This document shows positions 31,290 to 41,413 of a stretch of 64,000 bases of DNA, one piece after another. The notes beneath the pieces were generated by a model that ran no database searches, was not told where the DNA came from, and saw only the letters and a list, made by a program, of their open reading frames with translations. The translations under genes were made by a program, and so were the position numbers. The stretch's first letter is position 1, and every line of letters starts with the position of its first letter. The DNA comes from an archaeon GW2011_AR20 (lineage in GTDB: Archaea > Nanobdellota > Nanobdellia > SCGC-AAA011-G17 > GW2011-AR20). The stretch is taken from assembly GCA_000830315.1 (NCBI GenBank), contig CP010426.1, positions 366,256-430,255 of the forward strand, read 5' to 3'.

Positions 31290-32102
31290 ATGATAAATAA
31301 AAATGGGTCTGAAAAAGAGGACTTTAGAGTAATTAAAGATGGGGATTCTTATACGATTAGTCATAATAATGACATATTTAATATCAAAAAAGATGAATGG
31401 GATTCCCAGATATTGGGGATAAATTTATACAAAATAAATAAAATTGAATTAAACTCATTTGATGCTAATTTAATTAAAAAATTTTTAGATTTTATAAAAT
31501 TAAAGTTTAATGATATTGATTGCATGACATATAAGATAGAATCTACTAATCTTGAGTTAATCAATGTTTTACAAAAAAATGGATTTACTTTGGTTGGCGT
31601 GCCAATAAAATTATCTGTAGATTTAAGCGGAACCCAGGGAGATAATCTGGAGCCAAGTGTAAGACTTTCTAAAAATGATGACATAAGTATTTTAGCTTTA
31701 ATTGCTAGAGATTCTTTTTTACATGCTTATAGATATAATGATAAAAACTTAGATAAAAACAAGGTTGATGATTTATATAGCGAATGGATAAAGAATTGTT
31801 GTAATGGAAGGGCAAATGCTGTTTTAGTGCATGAAACTGAAAATATTCCTACGGGGTTCATAGCCTGCAAGATTAATGGACGTGTGGGATTAATCGATTT
31901 AATTGCTGTAGATAAAAAAATGCGTGGCAAAGGCATTGGACAAAAATTAGTTTTAAATAGTTTATCATGGTTTAAAGATAAGGTTAACAGAGTTGAGGTT
32001 TTTACAGAGGCAATGAACTACCCATCAATAAAAATGTATCAAAGCAATGGATTTAAGATAGATTGGGTTGGTGCTAATCTAAATTATTGGTTTAAAAAAT
32101 GA
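31290..32102 (+). CDS. GNAT-family sugar N-acetyltransferase
   Basis: A 270-residue protein. The C-terminal GNAT domain shows LIDLIAVDKKMRGKGIGQKL, with the acetyl-CoA-binding RGKGIG loop, and the last part AMNYPSIKMYQSNGFKIDW is the usual end of the fold. The N-terminal half is GNAT-like but degenerate, as in WecD-type aminosugar acetyltransferases. It overlaps by 4 nt the gene for a fused epimerase-aminotransferase. The natural reading is that the aminotransferase makes an aminosugar and this enzyme acetylates it. Confidence 0.8.
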   Translation: MINKNGSEKEDFRVIKDGDSYTISHNNDIFNIKKDEWDSQILGINLYKINKIELNSFDANLIKKFLDFIKLKFNDIDCMTYKIESTNLELINVLQKNGFTLVGVPIKLSVDLSGTQGDNLEPSVRLSKNDDISILALIARDSFLHAYRYNDKNLDKNKVDDLYSEWIKNCCNGRANAVLVHETENIPTGFIACKINGRVGLIDLIAVDKKMRGKGIGQKLVLNSLSWFKDKVNRVEVFTEAMNYPSIKMYQSNGFKIDWVGANLNYWFKK

Positions 32103-34273
32103 AAAAAATACTTGTAACTGGCGGGGCAGGATATATTGGAAGCGTATTAGTCAGAGATTTATTAAATAAAGGGTATTATGTAAGGGTTTTTGATTCATTA
32201 TATTTTGGGGACGAGGCATTAAATGAAGTAAGAAACAATCCAAATTTTGAATTTATTCACGGAGATATGCAAAATATTGAAAATTATCCAAGTTTATTAG
32301 ATAGCATCGATGCAGTAATACATTTAGCCGGACTTTCTAATGATCCTTCTTGCGATTTAGATCCTTATTATACTAAAACAGTTAATGTTGAAGGAACAAG
32401 AAAATTGGCAAAAATGTGCAAGGAGAAAGGTGTAAAGAGATTTATATTTTCATCTTCATGCAGTGTTTATGGAACTGGTTTAACAACACAATTAGATGAA
32501 AATTCTCCAAAAGCTCCAATTTCTCTTTATGCAAAAACAAAATTAGAATCCGAAAATATTTTATTAAGTTTAATGGGAGAAAACTTTTATCCAACAATAT
32601 TAAGAAATGGAACCGTGTTCGGTTATTCTCCAAAAATGAGATTTGATTTGGTTGTTAATTTAATGACCAAAAATGCAATGAAAGATAAAAAAATATTTAT
32701 TCTAAGTGGAGGAACACAATGGAGACCAAATGTCCATATTAAGGATGTTGTAAGAGCGTTCATAAAAGTTTTAGAAGCACCAATTGAAAAAGTAAAAGGA
32801 GAAATATTTAATGTCGGAAGCAATGAACTAAATTTTCAAGTTAAAGATATAGCGGAAAAAGTTAAATCAGTAATCTCGGAAACTGAAATTGAGTTGGTTC
32901 CGTCTGACCCCGATAATCGTGATTATAATGTAAGCTTTGATAAGATAAAAAATGTTCTTGGATATAATGCTGAATTTACTGTAGAAGATGCTGTAAAGGA
33001 AATTCGGGAGAATATATTAAATAATAATATAAAAGATTTAGAGGATATTAGATATTACAGCATAAAAACAATTAAAGAATTTTTAAGTAAGCCTGCTATG
33101 ATCACAGGAAAGCCATTAAGACCGAGTTTCTTACCTTTTGCCTTGCCATTAGTTGGGGAGGATGAAGAAAAAGAAGTTCTTGATACTTTACGTTCTGGCT
33201 GGTTAACTACAGGCCCGAAAGTAAAGTTATTTGAGGAAAAATTGAAAGAATATACTGGGGCTAAACATGCAATTGCCTTACATTCCTGCACCGGTGCATT
33301 GCATTTATCATTATTGGCTATGGGCATAAAACCAGGAGATGAAGTAATTACAACACCATTAACATTTGCCGCAACTTTAAATGTTATAGTTCACTGTGGG
33401 GCTAAACCAATACTTGTTGATATTGACGGAGATACTTTAAACATCGACACAAATAAAATAGAAGAAAAAATTACAAATAAAACAAAAGCCATTATTCCGG
33501 TTCATATGACTGGGCAACCTGTTGAATTAGATAAAATTCATGAACTAGCTAATAAATACGGTTTAAAGGTTATTGAGGATGCTGCCCATGCAATTGGTGC
33601 AGAATATAAAGGAAAGAAAATCGGTAATATATCAGATGCTACTTGCTTCAGTTTTTATCCAATTAAAAATATAACGACGGGAGAAGGTGGGGCTGTATTA
33701 ACAAATGACGACCATGTAGCAGAGAAAGTTAGAATATTAAGTCTGCATGGTATTTCAAGTGATGCATGGAAAAGATATGCAAAAGATGGCCCAAATACAT
33801 GGCAATTAGTTGAGCCAGGATTTAAGTATAATATGATGGATTTACAGGCGGCTATCGGGATACCCCAAATTCAAAAATTAGAGCATTTTAGAGACATTAG
33901 AGAAAGTTATGCTAAAATTTATGAAAAAGAATTTAGCAATTTAGATGGCGTAATTTTTCCTAAAAGAATTCCGAATATTAAACATGCTTGGCACCTATTT
34001 ACTTTAATACTCAATCCTAAAAAATTAAGCATTACAAGAGATGAATTTATGGATGCTATGAAAAAAGAAAATATTGGAACCGGTGTGCATTTTCCTTCAT
34101 TAATCCCGGGTTATTATAACAAGACATATGGTTATAAAAAAGAGGATTTTCCAAATGCAAGCTTTGTTAGCGATAATATTGTTTCTATACCTTTGTATCC
34201 TAAAATGTCTGTGGAAGATTTAAGGAATGTTGTTGATGCGGTTAAGAAAATAATTAATTATTACCGAAAATAA
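32099..34273 (+). CDS. Fusion: NAD-dependent sugar epimerase/dehydratase + DegT-type aminotransferase
   Basis: A 724-residue two-domain protein. Residues 1-325 are an SDR-type sugar-nucleotide enzyme: GGAGYIG near the N-terminus, SSSCSVYG, and SLYAKTK with the catalytic Tyr and Lys. Residues 345-724 are a PLP-dependent DegT/DnrJ/EryC1 aminotransferase with GWLTTGPKVKLFE, DAAHAIGAEYKGKKIG and the Schiff-base lysine in FSFYPIKNITTGEGG (Lys523). It would convert a sugar nucleotide to a keto sugar and aminate it in one polypeptide. The acetyltransferase gene upstream is coupled. The SDR half is a close relative of the SDR half of the CBS-fused protein at 49547-50962. Confidence 0.88.
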   Translation: MKKILVTGGAGYIGSVLVRDLLNKGYYVRVFDSLYFGDEALNEVRNNPNFEFIHGDMQNIENYPSLLDSIDAVIHLAGLSNDPSCDLDPYYTKTVNVEGTRKLAKMCKEKGVKRFIFSSSCSVYGTGLTTQLDENSPKAPISLYAKTKLESENILLSLMGENFYPTILRNGTVFGYSPKMRFDLVVNLMTKNAMKDKKIFILSGGTQWRPNVHIKDVVRAFIKVLEAPIEKVKGEIFNVGSNELNFQVKDIAEKVKSVISETEIELVPSDPDNRDYNVSFDKIKNVLGYNAEFTVEDAVKEIRENILNNNIKDLEDIRYYSIKTIKEFLSKPAMITGKPLRPSFLPFALPLVGEDEEKEVLDTLRSGWLTTGPKVKLFEEKLKEYTGAKHAIALHSCTGALHLSLLAMGIKPGDEVITTPLTFAATLNVIVHCGAKPILVDIDGDTLNIDTNKIEEKITNKTKAIIPVHMTGQPVELDKIHELANKYGLKVIEDAAHAIGAEYKGKKIGNISDATCFSFYPIKNITTGEGGAVLTNDDHVAEKVRILSLHGISSDAWKRYAKDGPNTWQLVEPGFKYNMMDLQAAIGIPQIQKLEHFRDIRESYAKIYEKEFSNLDGVIFPKRIPNIKHAWHLFTLILNPKKLSITRDEFMDAMKKENIGTGVHFPSLIPGYYNKTYGYKKEDFPNASFVSDNIVSIPLYPKMSVEDLRNVVDAVKKIINYYRK

Positions 34274-34280
34274 GGTATAA

Positions 34281-35237
34281 CTAAAGCTTAAATTTTTTAA
34301 AAATCTTAGCTCCCTTTAATAAATTTAATTCTTCTTTATAGATGGTTATTGTAATAAAATTTATTAAGTAAATGAGAATCAATCTTACCATAAATGAATT
34401 AAAGACTACGGCAGAATTTACACCAACTAAACCAAAAACAATGATGCTAATTCCTTCTCTAACGCCGATTCCGGATATTCCTATCGGGGATGTTAAGAGC
34501 ATTATTATTGATAATAGGGAGAACATAAAAAATATTATAATTATGTTTGTTTCTTGCCCAAATGATAAAAACAGAAAAAAGAATAATAATGCCTCTAAAA
34601 ATGTTTTAAATATTGTGACCAAGGAATTATAGATTATATATTTTTTGCTACCTTTAATGGAATTCTTTAGATCCTTATTAAAACCTTTGAATAAAAAGGC
34701 ATATTTTCTTAACAGCTTATTTTTTACGAAGCTTAAGAATTTTTTAGATTTTAAGAGCATTATTGTTAATATGATTATGAATAAAGCTATTAATGGTATC
34801 CCAAGAAAAAGAAAATCAAATTTTTTTAATATGAATATAGCCCCAATCAATCCAAAAAATACCCTTATTAACAAACTTATTATTTTATCTAAGCCAACCG
34901 TTATAGTTGATTGACTCAAGGTTAATTTTTCTTTTTTTAATAAGGGAATCATTAATAAATCTGCAATCTTTCCCGGCGTGATTGCGGCGTATACTAGTAT
35001 AATGTAAGTTGCTTTTATAATCTTTTTTAAAGATGTTTTTCTAAAAGAACTAGCAATTAACCATGTGTTTAAACCGGCTAAGAAATAATCCAATAATAAA
35101 ATTAATATGATTATTGGCAGATAAATTATTTTAAATTCTTTTGCAATCTCTATTAAGTTTTCTGTTCCTATGGTTTTAATTATTAATAAGAGTATTATTA
35201 TTCCAATAACAAAGGCGATTATTCTAGATAATTTCAT
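34281..35237 (-). CDS. Flippase-like membrane protein (LPG-synthase transmembrane family)
   Basis: A 318-residue integral membrane protein with seven to eight helices and the family pattern YAAITPGKIADLLMIPLL (the PGK/G motif after the third helix) and SPIGISGIGVREG near the C-terminal helices. Relatives (UPF0104, AglD C-terminal half) are thought to flip or transfer lipid-linked sugars. It ends 7 nt from the convergent epimerase-aminotransferase gene. The exact substrate is unknown. Confidence 0.8.
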   Translation of the reverse strand: MKLSRIIAFVIGIIILLLIIKTIGTENLIEIAKEFKIIYLPIIILILLLDYFLAGLNTWLIASSFRKTSLKKIIKATYIILVYAAITPGKIADLLMIPLLKKEKLTLSQSTITVGLDKIISLLIRVFFGLIGAIFILKKFDFLFLGIPLIALFIIILTIMLLKSKKFLSFVKNKLLRKYAFLFKGFNKDLKNSIKGSKKYIIYNSLVTIFKTFLEALLFFFLFLSFGQETNIIIIFFMFSLLSIIMLLTSPIGISGIGVREGISIIVFGLVGVNSAVVFNSFMVRLILIYLINFITITIYKEELNLLKGAKIFKKFKL

Positions 35238-35345
35238 GAAATTTATTTATTAACTATCTTTATAAAATTAATCAAATCATTTTATATCGCTAAAACCTTC
35301 CATAAAAACAAAATCTATATAAAGCGTTATTTAATCGGACACATT

Positions 35346-35993
35346 ATGAAAAAAGATTATGAGCGAATGAGAAGTGGCAGGGAAAGTTTAGTTACTATAA
35401 TTTATAGACCTTTAGCAGAATCAATAGTCAAGGTTCTTGTTAAAACCAGAGTAACCCCAAATCAAATAACGACATTGGGCATATTTATATCAATAATCGC
35501 CGGATTTTTATTTGCATTAGGAGAATGGAAGTATCTCATTGCAGGAGCAGTGTTAACGCAAGTTGTCTTGATATCTGATATGGTGGATGGAAAAGTAGCA
35601 AGATATAAAAAATTGGGAACCGCATTTGGAGAATGGTATGACGGCATTGCCAATAAGATCTTTAAATATATCCTATTTTTGGGAGCGACCATAGGTGCTT
35701 ATCGGGTTTCCGGAGAGCCACTAATGTTGATTGTTGGGGCAGTTGCTACTTTTAATATGACAATGATCGCCTTTATAATATCTATGAAGCCTTTTTTTAA
35801 TTTTTCGAAAGGTCATACGGATTTGCCTAGAATAAAAGGGCTTGAGATACCTTATGGACTCCTTACTTTGGTGGGTTTATCTGTTTTTGCTCTGTTTAAT
35901 ATTATGAGCTTATATTTGTGGTTCTTTGCTATATTTGGAACTTTTGGTTGGATAAAGCAAATCCATAACAACTACAAATTGGGGAAAAAATAG
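35346..35993 (+). CDS. CDP-alcohol phosphatidyltransferase family protein with altered motif
   Basis: A 215-residue membrane enzyme with about six helices. The family motif D-x2-D-G-x2-A-R-x8-G-x3-D-x3-D is seen at Asp78-Asn103: Asp78, Asp81, Gly82, Ala85, Arg86, Gly95 and Asp99 are present, but the last Asp, the proposed catalytic base, is Asn103. The enzyme class uses CDP- or CMP-activated donors. The neighbouring cytidylyltransferase-PEP mutase fusion suggests that the donor could be a CMP-phosphonate rather than a normal phospholipid precursor. A TATA box (CTATATAAAG) lies about 30 nt ahead of the ATG. Confidence 0.85.
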   Translation: MKKDYERMRSGRESLVTIIYRPLAESIVKVLVKTRVTPNQITTLGIFISIIAGFLFALGEWKYLIAGAVLTQVVLISDMVDGKVARYKKLGTAFGEWYDGIANKIFKYILFLGATIGAYRVSGEPLMLIVGAVATFNMTMIAFIISMKPFFNFSKGHTDLPRIKGLEIPYGLLTLVGLSVFALFNIMSLYLWFFAIFGTFGWIKQIHNNYKLGKK

Positions 35994-36030
35994 AATAAAC
36001 TTAAAACCTGAAATGGATCGTGAAGTATTA

Positions 36031-37323
36031 TTATTTTGGAATTAAATTTATTATGTCGTTTATGCTGGTTAAAGAATCTTCAATTTCATAGGCTCTCTCA
36101 TTCAAAAGTATTGATTCCGCTGTTTTTTTCATTGCAGGATAAGCAGCCCTTATTAAATGATTAGCATAAATTACCATATTAATTCCATTATCTATAAGCT
36201 CTTTTTCTGTTACATGAGAATATGTTGACGGAACAACAACCAATGGAACTTTATTTTCAAATTTAGAGTATTGTTTGCAGAAATCTTTTATTTCATCAAA
36301 GCTTTTTTCTTTACTATGAATCATTATAGCGTCAGCACCAGCTTCGATATATGCCTTTGCTCTAATGAGAGCTTCCCACACCCCTTTTTTCAAAATTAGA
36401 CTTTCTATTCTTGCTATTATCATAAAATCATTTGTTATCTGGCTCTTTTTTCCTGTTTTAATCTTGGCAGAAAAATTTTCTATTGTATCCTGTATCTGCT
36501 CAACATCTGTTCCAAGCAGAGAATTTCTCTTTAATCCAGTTTTATCTTCTATGATAACAGCAGAAACTCCCAATCTTTCTAAAGTCTTAACCATTGAAGC
36601 AAAATGCTCTACATTTCCACCAGTATCTCCATCAACAACCATGGGTTTTGTTGTTGATTCTAAGATGTTGTTTATTGTAGATAATCTAGAAGTAAAATCT
36701 ATAACCTCGTTATCTGGCTTGCCTTTTGCCAATGAATCGGTTAAGCTGCTTATCCAGATTCCATCAAATTCTTTAATCACGCCATTTTTTTCAACTTTAG
36801 CATTTTCAACAATATAACCTGTAAGACCGTTATGCGCCTCAAGAATCCTTACTAATTCTTTTGAATTTAAAAGTCTTCTTAAATTTTTCATTCTTATCTC
36901 GGGGGTATATCCTATTTCGCGTAAAGCTTTATTTAGCTGACCTGAAGAGATATTTTTGGTATAAGGCACCTCTACTAACTGGCCACCCCATTCTTTTAGA
37001 ACTTCAATTACCTTTTCTCTAGTCTTTTTCTGCACCCCCTCTTGCCAGTCATCACCATGAACAACATAATCTGGTTTAATTTTTCTTAAATTTTCAGCAT
37101 AATCTAATGTTTCTTGTGGAATAACATCTTTAACGCCTTTTATATTCGCGATGATAATTTTTCTTTGATCATAAGGTAAAAAAGGCAGTCTTTTATAACT
37201 AGCTATAGCTTTATCTGTCAACAAGCCTATAGTAACTTCTCCTAATTTACTTGCTTCATTGATTACGTTAATATGACCATGATGCAATAAATCTGCACTT
37301 ATACCAACATAGACTCTTTTCAT
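36031..37323 (-). CDS. pepM: Fusion: cytidylyltransferase + phosphoenolpyruvate phosphomutase
   Basis: A 430-residue protein. Residues 1-140 are a nucleotidyltransferase with the HxGH site HHGH (14-17) and the C-terminal TKNISSGQL (122-130). Residues about 145-430 are a PEP mutase with DGDTGG (231-236, metal site) and the family's diagnostic EDK-x5-NS ([10 protein letters not shown], 259-268). The mutase makes phosphonopyruvate, the first step of nearly all phosphonate pathways; the fused domain would activate a phosphonate with CTP. The decarboxylase and dehydrogenase genes lie just upstream on the same strand. A TATA box lies near 37350. Confidence 0.92.
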   Translation of the reverse strand: MKRVYVGISADLLHHGHINVINEASKLGEVTIGLLTDKAIASYKRLPFLPYDQRKIIIANIKGVKDVIPQETLDYAENLRKIKPDYVVHGDDWQEGVQKKTREKVIEVLKEWGGQLVEVPYTKNISSGQLNKALREIGYTPEIRMKNLRRLLNSKELVRILEAHNGLTGYIVENAKVEKNGVIKEFDGIWISSLTDSLAKGKPDNEVIDFTSRLSTINNILESTTKPMVVDGDTGGNVEHFASMVKTLERLGVSAVIIEDKTGLKRNSLLGTDVEQIQDTIENFSAKIKTGKKSQITNDFMIIARIESLILKKGVWEALIRAKAYIEAGADAIMIHSKEKSFDEIKDFCKQYSKFENKVPLVVVPSTYSHVTEKELIDNGINMVIYANHLIRAAYPAMKKTAESILLNERAYEIEDSLTSINDIINLIPK

Positions 37324-37367
37324 CTTAATTACCTTTAGTAAATAAAAAAGTTTTATATAAGTTTTGT

Positions 37368-38525
37368 TTAGTTTATTTTTTCTAATATTTCTTTTAAAGC
37401 TTCCCTAGTAACTTTTCTTGGATTGTTTTCCATTCTTTCTGGGCTAAACCCTTCATTTAAAATTACTTCTATGTTGTCAATCCCAGCTTCTGTTAATGTT
37501 AAAGGCGCATTAATTTTTCGCATTAATTTCCTTATTCCTTCATAAAAGTGATTTATGCTGGTGAAACCCAAATCAGAATAAACTAATCCCTCGACACGTT
37601 TCTTTACAAACTTATCTCCTCTTTTATCTGAACAATCTTGCTCTTTTATATCATAATTATATAATAAAAATTCAGGCAGGGTTAACGCACAGGCAAAACC
37701 ATGGCTTAAGTTAAAATGCGCTGTCATTGGATAAGATACTGAATGGGGTGCTGTGGTTGCCGTGTGGCTAAAAGCTAATCCAGCTTCTAGGCTTGCTATC
37801 GACATGTTAAACCTTGCTTCCTCATCATCTGGTCTTTCATAAGCATAATCCAGATTTTCCAGAACTAGTTTCATTGCGCGTATTGCGTGTGTATCTGAAA
37901 GGGAGTTTGAGTTAATGCTCCAGTAAGATTCAAGTGCTTGCGATAGCGCATCTAAACCAGTAGAAGCTGTTAATTCTTTCGGCATTGTAAATGTTAATTC
38001 TGGATCGACTATTGCATGATTAGGATAAACCAAATAATCTCCTAATTTTCCGAAAGATTTTTTTCTGTTATTATAATAAAAAGCAGCAAAAGGGGTAACT
38101 TCCGAACCTGTTCCGGCTGTTGTCGGAATAGCTATTAAATTAACACCTTTATTTTTTATTTCTTTATTGCTATGGTAATCTAGTATTTTACCGGGATTTT
38201 TTAGCATAATTGAAACTATTTTTGAGGTATCCAAAACACTTCCGCCGCCAAACCCAATTATTAAATCAGGTTGATATCCCTTGGCTTCATTTACTGCATT
38301 ATTCACGGCTTCTAGCCTTGGTATTGGGCTCACTTGATCATAAATAAAAACTTTTGGACCGCCCGCCAATAAATTCAATACCCTATCTTGTAAACCGCTC
38401 TCTTTAACAAAGTTTTTTCCGGTTATTAAGAATATTTTTTTAGTGTCATATCCATTCACAATACTTCTTAAATCATTTAGGCTATTATGGCCAAAATGTA
38501 TTTGTGTTGGAATATAATATGTCAT
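37368..38525 (-). CDS. Iron-containing alcohol dehydrogenase, probable phosphonoacetaldehyde reductase
   Basis: A 385-residue group III Fe-dependent alcohol dehydrogenase. The NAD(P)-binding [13 protein letters not shown] is followed by [15 protein letters not shown]. The metal site is made of Asp and His residues in VDPELT...[12 protein letters not shown] and [15 protein letters not shown]. The gene overlaps the phosphonopyruvate decarboxylase gene by 4 nt. In that context the likely substrate is phosphonoacetaldehyde, reduced to 2-hydroxyethylphosphonate, as in PhpC-type enzymes. The reaction is inferred from neighbours. Confidence 0.85.
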   Translation of the reverse strand: MTYYIPTQIHFGHNSLNDLRSIVNGYDTKKIFLITGKNFVKESGLQDRVLNLLAGGPKVFIYDQVSPIPRLEAVNNAVNEAKGYQPDLIIGFGGGSVLDTSKIVSIMLKNPGKILDYHSNKEIKNKGVNLIAIPTTAGTGSEVTPFAAFYYNNRKKSFGKLGDYLVYPNHAIVDPELTFTMPKELTASTGLDALSQALESYWSINSNSLSDTHAIRAMKLVLENLDYAYERPDDEEARFNMSIASLEAGLAFSHTATTAPHSVSYPMTAHFNLSHGFACALTLPEFLLYNYDIKEQDCSDKRGDKFVKKRVEGLVYSDLGFTSINHFYEGIRKLMRKINAPLTLTEAGIDNIEVILNEGFSPERMENNPRKVTREALKEILEKIN

Positions 38526-39586
38526 TTTATTGCTCTCATAAATCTTTTAGTTATTTCTTCTGGGCTTAATTCAATTCTTTTTGTCCCTTCTTTATTACCC
38601 GGATTAATTTTAACTAGTAAAAAGTTTGGACCATTAGTTTTTAATAGTTCTTCTAAATTTTCCTTTAATTCTTCTTCATTAGTAGCTTTTTTTACATTCG
38701 CATAACCGCATTCTAAAGCAATTTTATGGAAATTAGTATTTCTTGATGTGGTGGATTGCAAACCAGTGGAAGAATAAGATTCATTATCTAAACAAACATG
38801 CAAAAAGTTTTTGGGTTTTAAGCTTCCAATGGTCGACAGTATGCCCAGGTGCATTAATAATGCGCCGTCTCCATCTAAGACAACTATATTTTCATTCTCT
38901 TTTTGTAAGGCGGTGCCCAAAGCAATCGCGCCGATATGTCCCATTGAACCAATAATATAAAAATTTTTATCCGAATCATCAATTTCATACAATTCACGGG
39001 ATACCATCGCCGTTGTTGAAAATCTTATCATGCCTCTTGTATAATTAACAATTATATTTATTGCATCATATCTCGACATATCATAATTCAAATTAACTTC
39101 TTTCTTGTAATCTTCTATAAACCCAGGATTAATTAATAATGCTACGGTGTTATTATCTTTTAATTTGTCGTTTGCCCATTTAATATCATCTGAAGATTCT
39201 AACACTTTAGTTTCAATATTGGCTAATTTTAAGAAATCAATTGTTCTTTTTCCCATTAGCCAATGTTCTGGGGCATCTTTCTGCATACTTGGATTACCCC
39301 TCCAACCAATCAACAATAACGATTTTATTTTGTATAAATCATTTAAGGAAGTTTGGGGGTTAATCAAGTTACCGACACCAGCATTTTGCAATAAAACAAC
39401 GGGTTTTTTCCCGGCTAAATACGCACCAGATGCAATTGATAACGCTAATCCCTCATTTGCAGAAGGAATATACTCATTTAATGATTCAAGATAATTAAAA
39501 AAGCCGCCAAACAAAGAATCAGCTACTCCGACAAAGGGTCCGAATTCATTCTCTTTCAATTTTTTATATAATTCTTCTGGCTTCAT
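38522..39586 (-). CDS. ppd: Phosphonopyruvate decarboxylase
   Basis: A 354-residue TPP-dependent enzyme that converts phosphonopyruvate to phosphonoacetaldehyde and drives the unfavourable mutase step. Visible parts are the substrate side ANEGLALSIASGAYLAG with LLQNAGVGNLINPQTSL, and the TPP/Mg site GDGALLMHLG followed about 20 residues later by LDNESYSSTG. The length is shorter than general TPP decarboxylases and fits the Ppd/Fom2 family. It is the first gene of the set ppd-dehydrogenase-PEP mutase and overlaps the second by 4 nt. Confidence 0.9.
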   Translation of the reverse strand: MKPEELYKKLKENEFGPFVGVADSLFGGFFNYLESLNEYIPSANEGLALSIASGAYLAGKKPVVLLQNAGVGNLINPQTSLNDLYKIKSLLLIGWRGNPSMQKDAPEHWLMGKRTIDFLKLANIETKVLESSDDIKWANDKLKDNNTVALLINPGFIEDYKKEVNLNYDMSRYDAINIIVNYTRGMIRFSTTAMVSRELYEIDDSDKNFYIIGSMGHIGAIALGTALQKENENIVVLDGDGALLMHLGILSTIGSLKPKNFLHVCLDNESYSSTGLQSTTSRNTNFHKIALECGYANVKKATNEEELKENLEELLKTNGPNFLLVKINPGNKEGTKRIELSPEEITKRFMRAIK

Positions 39587-39677
39587 GTTTACTATTTATA
39601 CAGAAATGCTTAAAAATTAATCTATCTGAATTCTGTTTATAAGTAATCTTTAAATATACTTCTAATAAGAAATTTTT

Positions 39678-41180
39678 ATGAAAAATACTAAACTTTCTCA
39701 TCAAATAGCAGTTGGAGCAATAATAACCTTTCTTGGAATGGTTTTGGGAAAAGGTTTGACTTATTTATATGTGGCCTTAATTGCAAGATTAGGAAGTTCT
39801 GAGTATGGGTTATTAAGCTTGGGCTTTACCATAACCTCATTTTTAGTAGGCATATCAATGCTCGGCTTAAATACAGGGTTAACAAGATATATCCCTTTTT
39901 TTATAGGTAAAAATAATAATAAAAAAATTAAAGGCACAATTTTATCCTCCATTAAAATTTCATTTCCCATAAGCTTATTTTTTATGACGGCACTTATCTT
40001 GTTTGCCGATAAGATATCAATAAACTTTTTTCACAATCCCAATTTAATACCAATATTAAAACTATTCTCTTTTACAATCCCGTTAATTGTATTAAGTAAT
40101 ATTTTTGCTAGTGTAATGCTGGGTTTCAAAAAAGTTGCTTATCAGGTTGTGATCAATGAGGTAATAGAAAATATAGTAAAACTTTTTTTAACTTTCATTT
40201 TGATATATTTTAGTTACAATCTTTTTGGGGCAGCAATTGCATATTTAATTTCTATTATAACAACCTTTATTTTATCTTTATACTTTGTCCAAAATAAAAC
40301 ATTTAAAATATTTAATAGTGGAATAAAAACAGAGTTTATTACAAAAGAATTACTAAAGTTTTCATTGCCATTATTTTTTGCAGGTTTATTTACTTTAATA
40401 ATAAAATGGGGTGATATTTTACTTATAGGTTATTTTAAAACAGCATCTGACGTCGGAATTTATAATGCAACTTTAGCAACTGCAAATTTATTAACCTTGG
40501 TTCCAGCCGCATTAATAATCCTCTTTTTACCAATTATAACAAACCTTTATAGTAAAAAAAATAAAAAAGAAATAAATAAAGTCTCTGTAAGAACTTCTAA
40601 ATGGATATTCTTTTGTAATTTACCTATCTTTATTGTATTGCTCATATTCTCAAAGGATATATTAAGAATAATGTTTGGAAATGAATATGTTATAGGTACA
40701 GCTTCTTTTATAATCCTCCTTTTGGGTTATATAATACATTCGCTTAGCCATATAAATTCAAGTATACTTATAATGCTGAAAAAAACGAAAATCGTATTTT
40801 ATATTGGGTTTGTAACCTCTTTGTTCAGCATAATCATTAATTTGTTATTAATACCAAGATATGGGATTATTGGGGGGGCAATAGGAACCTCATTTGCATT
40901 AATTTTAGATTATTTAATATACGCCTTTTTAGCTTACAGGTTTACCGGGATTTTTATTATAAGACCATTTTATTTTAAGTTCATTATCTCTGCATTATTG
41001 TCCGCATTGGTAATCTATCTGTTAAAAGATGCTGTAACACTCTCTATTATTGGCATAATTATTCTCTCTATCATATTCTCTTTTATTTACTTAATTTTAA
41101 ACATTTTATTGAAATCCTTCGATAAAGAAGATAAATATATTTTATCATCTTTTTATGATAAATTTCTAAGAAAAGGATAA
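39678..41180 (+). CDS. Polysaccharide flippase (Wzx/MOP superfamily)
   Basis: A 500-residue integral membrane protein with about 14 helices. The start has QIAVGAIITFLGMVLGKGLTY and YVALIARLGSSEYGLLSLG, the common opening of Wzx-type oligosaccharide flippases. FAGLFTLIIKWGDILLIGYF and RYGIIGGAIGTSFALILDYL are typical later helices. It probably moves lipid-linked oligosaccharide units made by the surrounding enzymes to the outside. Confidence 0.88.
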   Translation: MKNTKLSHQIAVGAIITFLGMVLGKGLTYLYVALIARLGSSEYGLLSLGFTITSFLVGISMLGLNTGLTRYIPFFIGKNNNKKIKGTILSSIKISFPISLFFMTALILFADKISINFFHNPNLIPILKLFSFTIPLIVLSNIFASVMLGFKKVAYQVVINEVIENIVKLFLTFILIYFSYNLFGAAIAYLISIITTFILSLYFVQNKTFKIFNSGIKTEFITKELLKFSLPLFFAGLFTLIIKWGDILLIGYFKTASDVGIYNATLATANLLTLVPAALIILFLPIITNLYSKKNKKEINKVSVRTSKWIFFCNLPIFIVLLIFSKDILRIMFGNEYVIGTASFIILLLGYIIHSLSHINSSILIMLKKTKIVFYIGFVTSLFSIIINLLLIPRYGIIGGAIGTSFALILDYLIYAFLAYRFTGIFIIRPFYFKFIISALLSALVIYLLKDAVTLSIIGIIILSIIFSFIYLILNILLKSFDKEDKYILSSFYDKFLRKG

Positions 41181-41189
41181 GTAATTTAA

Positions 41190-41384
41190 ATTGATATTAA
41201 TCCTGTTTTTATATGGGGTTTATTAATACCAAAAATAAGAATTATAGGTATTATTGGAGTAATAATCTTAGTAATGGGCTACACACTAAATGTATTAAAA
41301 TATGAAAAAAATTTAAGAGTAATATTATTGCCTTTTTTTAAAATAATAAAACATATTTTGGTTTTTGGAAAGGATATATTATAA
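41190..41384 (+). pseudogene. Remnant of a membrane GT2 C-terminus
   Basis: A 64-codon open stretch without a start codon ends at TAA 41384. It encodes VFIWGLLIPKIRIIGIIGVI, then a charged NVLKYEKNLRVILLPFFKII and HILVFGKDIL. This resembles the hydrophobic tail of membrane glycosyltransferases of family 2, where an R-x-x-L-L-P-x-x-x-x-x-x-H segment is followed by a Gly-rich end. The catalytic part is missing, so this is likely a leftover of a deleted gene. Confidence 0.4.
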
Positions 41385-41413
41385 GGAAACAAAAATTTTA
41401 ATATTATCATCAA

